NCBI RefSeq assembly: GCF_036181745.1
Contig: NZ_CP108080.1
Coordinates: forward strand, 5,893,501-5,957,500
Length of the DNA stretch: 64,000 nucleotides
Direction of reading: 5' to 3'
DNA from: Streptomyces sp. NBC_00259
Lineage (GTDB): Bacteria; Actinomycetota; Actinomycetes; Streptomycetales; Streptomycetaceae
Under the pieces are notes generated by a model that saw only the letters and a program-made list of their open reading frames with translations, was not told where the DNA came from and did not search any database. The position numbers were made by a program, and so were the translations under genes. Positions 62,062-64,000 of this stretch are shown piece by piece; the stretch's first letter is position 1; every line of letters starts with the position of its first letter.

Positions 62062-62789
62062 TCAGTTCAGCATCGCGCGCGCCGCCCGCGCCCGACCCCT
62101 GATCGCCTCCGCCGTGGTCGGTTCTACCGCCGAGACCACCTCCGCGTAGGCGTCCATTCTGCAGCGCCCGTCGTGAACTCGCCTCGCTGTACCAGCAGTT
62201 GAGCCCGCTCATAGCGCAGCCGGGCCGGATGCGAGGGGAGGAGCAGCAGCAGGTCCAGTGCCCACAGGGCGACATCCGAGCGCTCGGGCCGCGGCGCGGC
62301 CCAGGCGCGGATGTTGTTGAGGATGCGCGAGATCACGGCGAGCGGGTCAGCCGGGCTCAGCATCGACGGGTTCAGAGAAGGCTCTGTGGCGCTCGCAACG
62401 AGCAGTTCGGTGTCCTCGGGGGACAGCAGCCGGCCCGCTGCGAAGGGGTCCGCCAGCACATGGGCGTCCGGGGCGCCGAGGACCTGGGCCTCCGGGTCGC
62501 CGAAGCCCACGACGAAGTGGCCGGGCAGAGCGACCCCGTACACCGGCCCGCCTGCCCTGCGGGCCACCTCCGTCCAGATCACCGAGAGCAGGATCGGCAG
62601 GCCCCGGCGCCGGAGCAGCACCCTGTGCAGCAGCGAGGGCTCCAGGTGCTGGTAGTCGCCGGGGCTGCCGTGGAAGCCTTCGCGTCCGCCCAGAAGGTCC
62701 GCCGTCGCGGTTGCCCAGGCATGCGGCGTGCGCAGCCCGTACGGCAGCAGCCCCGCGAGAAGGGCACGGCCTCCGGCGAGCTGCCCGTG
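62062..62789 (-). pseudogene. Truncated, frameshifted SirB1/transglutaminase-like gene
   Basis: The open part reads GLPILLSVIWTEVARRAGG and PGHFVVGFGDPEAQ, the signature of SirB1 N-terminal/transglutaminase-like proteins. In the same frame it can be followed upstream through RALLAGLLPYGLRTPHAWAT to a stop at 62790-62792, where homology is cut off, so the normal start is missing. Near 62155 a one-base loss shifts the frame; the true tail MDAYAEVVSAVEP to RAARAMLN continues in another frame to a stop at 62062. Both defects argue for a pseudogene. Confidence 0.7.
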
Positions 62790-62792
62790 TCA

Positions 62793-62978
62793 AGCCGCAG
62801 CACGAAGTTCTGGGTCAAGGAGATCAAGGCCCCCGCCGGCTACGACCTCTACAAGCCGACGAAGACGTTCACGTCGGGCCCCGGCGCCCCGGTGACCGCG
62901 ACCGTCACCAACGCCAAGACGGCCACCGACCCGAAGCCCGACCCCTCAGACCAGCCGACGAACAAGCCCACACGCTGA
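62793..62978 (+). pseudogene. C-terminal fragment of a Cna-B/SpaA-type surface protein
   Basis: About 60 residues containing FWVKEIKAPAGYDLYKPTKT, the classical end of an isopeptide-forming prealbumin-like (Cna-B) domain of pilin-type surface proteins, followed by a short polar tail ending DQPTNKPTR. No start, signal peptide or sorting signal. It is joined head-to-head to the truncated transglutaminase-like gene, so the junction near 62790 is a recombination point. Confidence 0.6.
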
Positions 62979-62982
62979 ACTG

Positions 62983-63372
62983 GAGACGTTGCGGTTTGCC
63001 GGGCAGGTCTACGAGATGGCCTGGCGGCTGCGTAAGGCCCAAGTTTCCTCGGTCGAGCGAGTACGGGCCATCGGCATCGAAGCCAACATCGGACCCTTGG
63101 ATCTTGACCGGTTTGTGCCGCCCACGATGGAACAGCTGGGCTGGGTTCAGTGCGACCGGCGACCCGACGGGGGGCTGGTCAGTGTGGCGGCCTTCGTTCC
63201 GCCGAATGCCGAGCTGTTGGGTGCGACGGATCGACTGCTGGGCGCTGCGCGCCGGGTCGAGAATCTGGGCCTGACCTGGGCTTTTCCGCGCCCCGTTCAG
63301 GCCGACATCTTTCCGATGACCTCGCACGTGGAGTGTGTGGCGATTCTTGAGCCGGCTCAGAAGGGCCTCTGA
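62983..63372 (+). pseudogene. Chimeric frame: unknown ORF joined to the methyltransferase C-terminus
   Basis: About 107 residues of unknown origin (LRFAGQVYEMAWRLRKAQ, then VPPNAELLGATDRLLGAARR) run in frame into FPMTSHVECVAILEPAQKGL, which is the end of the RNA methyltransferase family. The first part has no family I recognise and does not look like a methyltransferase. I infer an insertion at the methyltransferase 3' end that placed this frame in front of the displaced tail. A TTG at 62989 is the only plausible start; it may not be translated. Confidence 0.6.
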
Positions 63373-63383
63373 CCTGCGGTTCT
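63304..63383 (+). repeat. Distal, diverged copy of the methyltransferase 3' end
   Basis: Pairs with 60405-60486. Coding for FPMTSHVECVAILEP is conserved through mostly silent changes, so both copies were once under selection as gene ends. Candidate right end (attR). Confidence 0.7.
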
Positions 63384-63396
63384 TCGCATGCTGTCG

Positions 63397-63423
63397 GCTT
63401 GCCCGACCTGTTTCCGGGCAAGC
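63397..63423 (+). terminator. Hairpin after the distal methyltransferase tail
   Basis: A perfect nine-base stem gcttgcccg / cgggcaagc with a nine-base loop, 24 bases after the distal stop codon. It may be the original methyltransferase terminator, now separated from the gene. Confidence 0.6.
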
Positions 63424-63526
63424 AACGGGTCGCGCGGTCGGCGTAGCTGCGGAGGCGGTCTGACCTGCGAGTTCACCGCACAGCAAGAACAGCATCGGTG
63501 AAGTACCGGGCATCGGCGAGCATTCT

Positions 63527-63546
63527 TGACGCTCAAGTGACGCTCG
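63527..63546 (+). repeat. Third TGACGCTC 20-base repeat
   Basis: tgacgctcaagtgacgctcg differs from 60550-60569 at one base. It is preceded at 63461 by another tgacctgcg word, repeating the order tgacctgc ... tgacgctc seen after the methyltransferase gene. Confidence 0.7.
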
Positions 63547-63584
63547 AGCGTTCGTGTCGGTCGGGTGCGCCGATGCTCCAGGAC

Positions 63585-63770
63585 TGCGGGTAGCGCCTGG
63601 GGGAACGTCAGCGCTGGGGCGGTGTCGTTCGCGGCGACCGCGCCGTTGGACGGAGCCAGGCCGCCTGCCTTGTTGATCCACCAGGTCCCGCCGTCGGGGC
63701 CGGTGAGGGTCAGGGCGACGCGGGCGTCGAGCGCCGACAACGCCCTCACCGACGAGGACCCGGACCGACG
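63585..63770 (-). pseudogene. C-terminal fragment of a maleylpyruvate-isomerase-like (mycothiol-dependent) gene
   Basis: The frame reads ARVALTLTGPDGGTWWIN followed by NDTAPALTFPQALPAVLEHR, resembling the small C-terminal domain of MDMPI-family mycothiol-dependent enzymes. The N-terminal DinB-like domain is absent, and the frame then runs into the antisense of the TGACGCTC repeat. Fragment only; assignment is by motif memory. Confidence 0.4.
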
Positions 63771-63945
63771 AGCAAGGACTACACCTCAATCATCAACGAC
63801 AAGCAGTACGCGATCCGTCTTCACCGGCAGCACCGAGGTCGGACGAGCCGTGATGAAGGCGGCGAGCGAGAACCTCGTCCCCGTCACGCTGGAACTGGGC
63901 GGCAAGTCTCCGACCATCGTCGCCGCAGGTGGCGGAAGACGAGTC
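63771..63945 (+). pseudogene. Rearranged fragments of an aldehyde dehydrogenase gene
   Basis: One frame encodes SKDYTSIINDKQYA, and from 63817 a second frame encodes VFTGSTEVGRAVMKAA and ENLVPVTLELGGKSPTIV. Both belong to coniferyl-aldehyde-type dehydrogenases. In an intact enzyme the GSTEVGR/LELGGKSP part precedes the DYTSIIN part, so the order here is reversed and the frames differ. No catalytic cysteine is present. Non-functional. Confidence 0.65.
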
Positions 63946-64000
63946 GGCCTGTACGCCGGGTCGCCAGTCGGCGGGCGCGTCCCAGCCGGCCGTGGACGAC

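Noticed and set aside
1..64000. tRNA or rRNA genes, CRISPR arrays, intact insertion sequences
   Set aside because: No cloverleaf-like segment with a GTTCGA-type T-arm, no spaced identical repeats and no transposase or integrase motif was seen by eye. A tRNA next to the 60.5-63.4 kb remnant was looked for in particular and not found.

Overview
The window is chromosomal DNA of a Streptomyces (or close relative). The evidence is very high GC with G/C in third codon positions, frequent GTG and some TTG starts, and several lineage markers: SepH, CutRS, a DUF3071/DUF3093/DUF3159/DUF3710/DUF4193/DUF5998 set, HPr with a DasR-type operator, and a sugar ABC transporter that lacks its own ATPase. From memory, the order parC - M16 peptidases - M23 peptidase - ptsH - GNAT/acyl-CoA synthetase - thymidine kinase - sepH - ferrochelatase - inositol phosphatase - cutRS - dut - kdpDE - trmA-like gene follows the S. 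coelicolor chromosome core (about SCO5830-SCO5901).

Layout. 1-6.1 kb: alpha-glucoside uptake operon (LacI regulator, lipoprotein, two permeases, GH13 glucosidase). 6.4-8.8 kb: two divergent citrate-synthase-fold genes, one fused to a DNA-binding helix-turn-helix. 8.9-15.4 kb: a zinc/metal GTPase, topoisomerase IV subunit A (ParC), and a catalytic/non-catalytic pair of M16 peptidases. 15.7-17.5 kb: a ydaO-type (c-di-AMP) riboswitch ahead of a secreted M23 endopeptidase, then a GntR regulator. 17.7-23.5 kb: HPr with a DasR site, a GNAT + acyl-CoA synthetase protein acetyltransferase, DUF5998, a phosphodiesterase and thymidine kinase.

23.6-27.9 kb is accessory-looking: a ferredoxin - ferredoxin reductase - P450 operon divergent from a diaminopimelate-decarboxylase-like gene. 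28.3-32.8 kb encodes two very large secreted proteins, a PQQ-type sugar dehydrogenase/PKD/CBM6/ricin-lectin protein and a ThuA/DUF1080/ricin-lectin protein, translationally coupled and sharing an almost identical C-terminal lectin. 33-43.6 kb: FAD/NAD-binding protein, VOC protein, rhodanese, SepH, a membrane protein, an aldonolactone-oxidase-like flavoprotein, an MFS transporter, coproporphyrin ferrochelatase with a candidate iron box, and inositol monophosphatase. 43.7-50.4 kb: a 57-residue protein, CutRS, DUF4193, conserved hypotheticals, thioesterase, dUTPase and DUF3710.

50.6-59.1 kb looks like a potassium-homeostasis neighbourhood: KdpD and KdpE without kdpFABC, an OB-fold protein, DUF3159, two TrkA-type proteins and a KimA-like potassium transporter. 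59.1-60.5 kb is a TrmA/RumA-type RNA methyltransferase.

The last 3.5 kb is a gene graveyard. The 3' end of the methyltransferase gene reappears as a diverged copy at 63.3 kb, and tgacgctc-type direct repeats also occur at both sides. Between and beyond them lie broken pieces of at least seven unrelated genes. I read this as the eroded remains of an element that integrated at the 3' end of the methyltransferase gene. No tRNA, rRNA, CRISPR array or intact transposase was seen.
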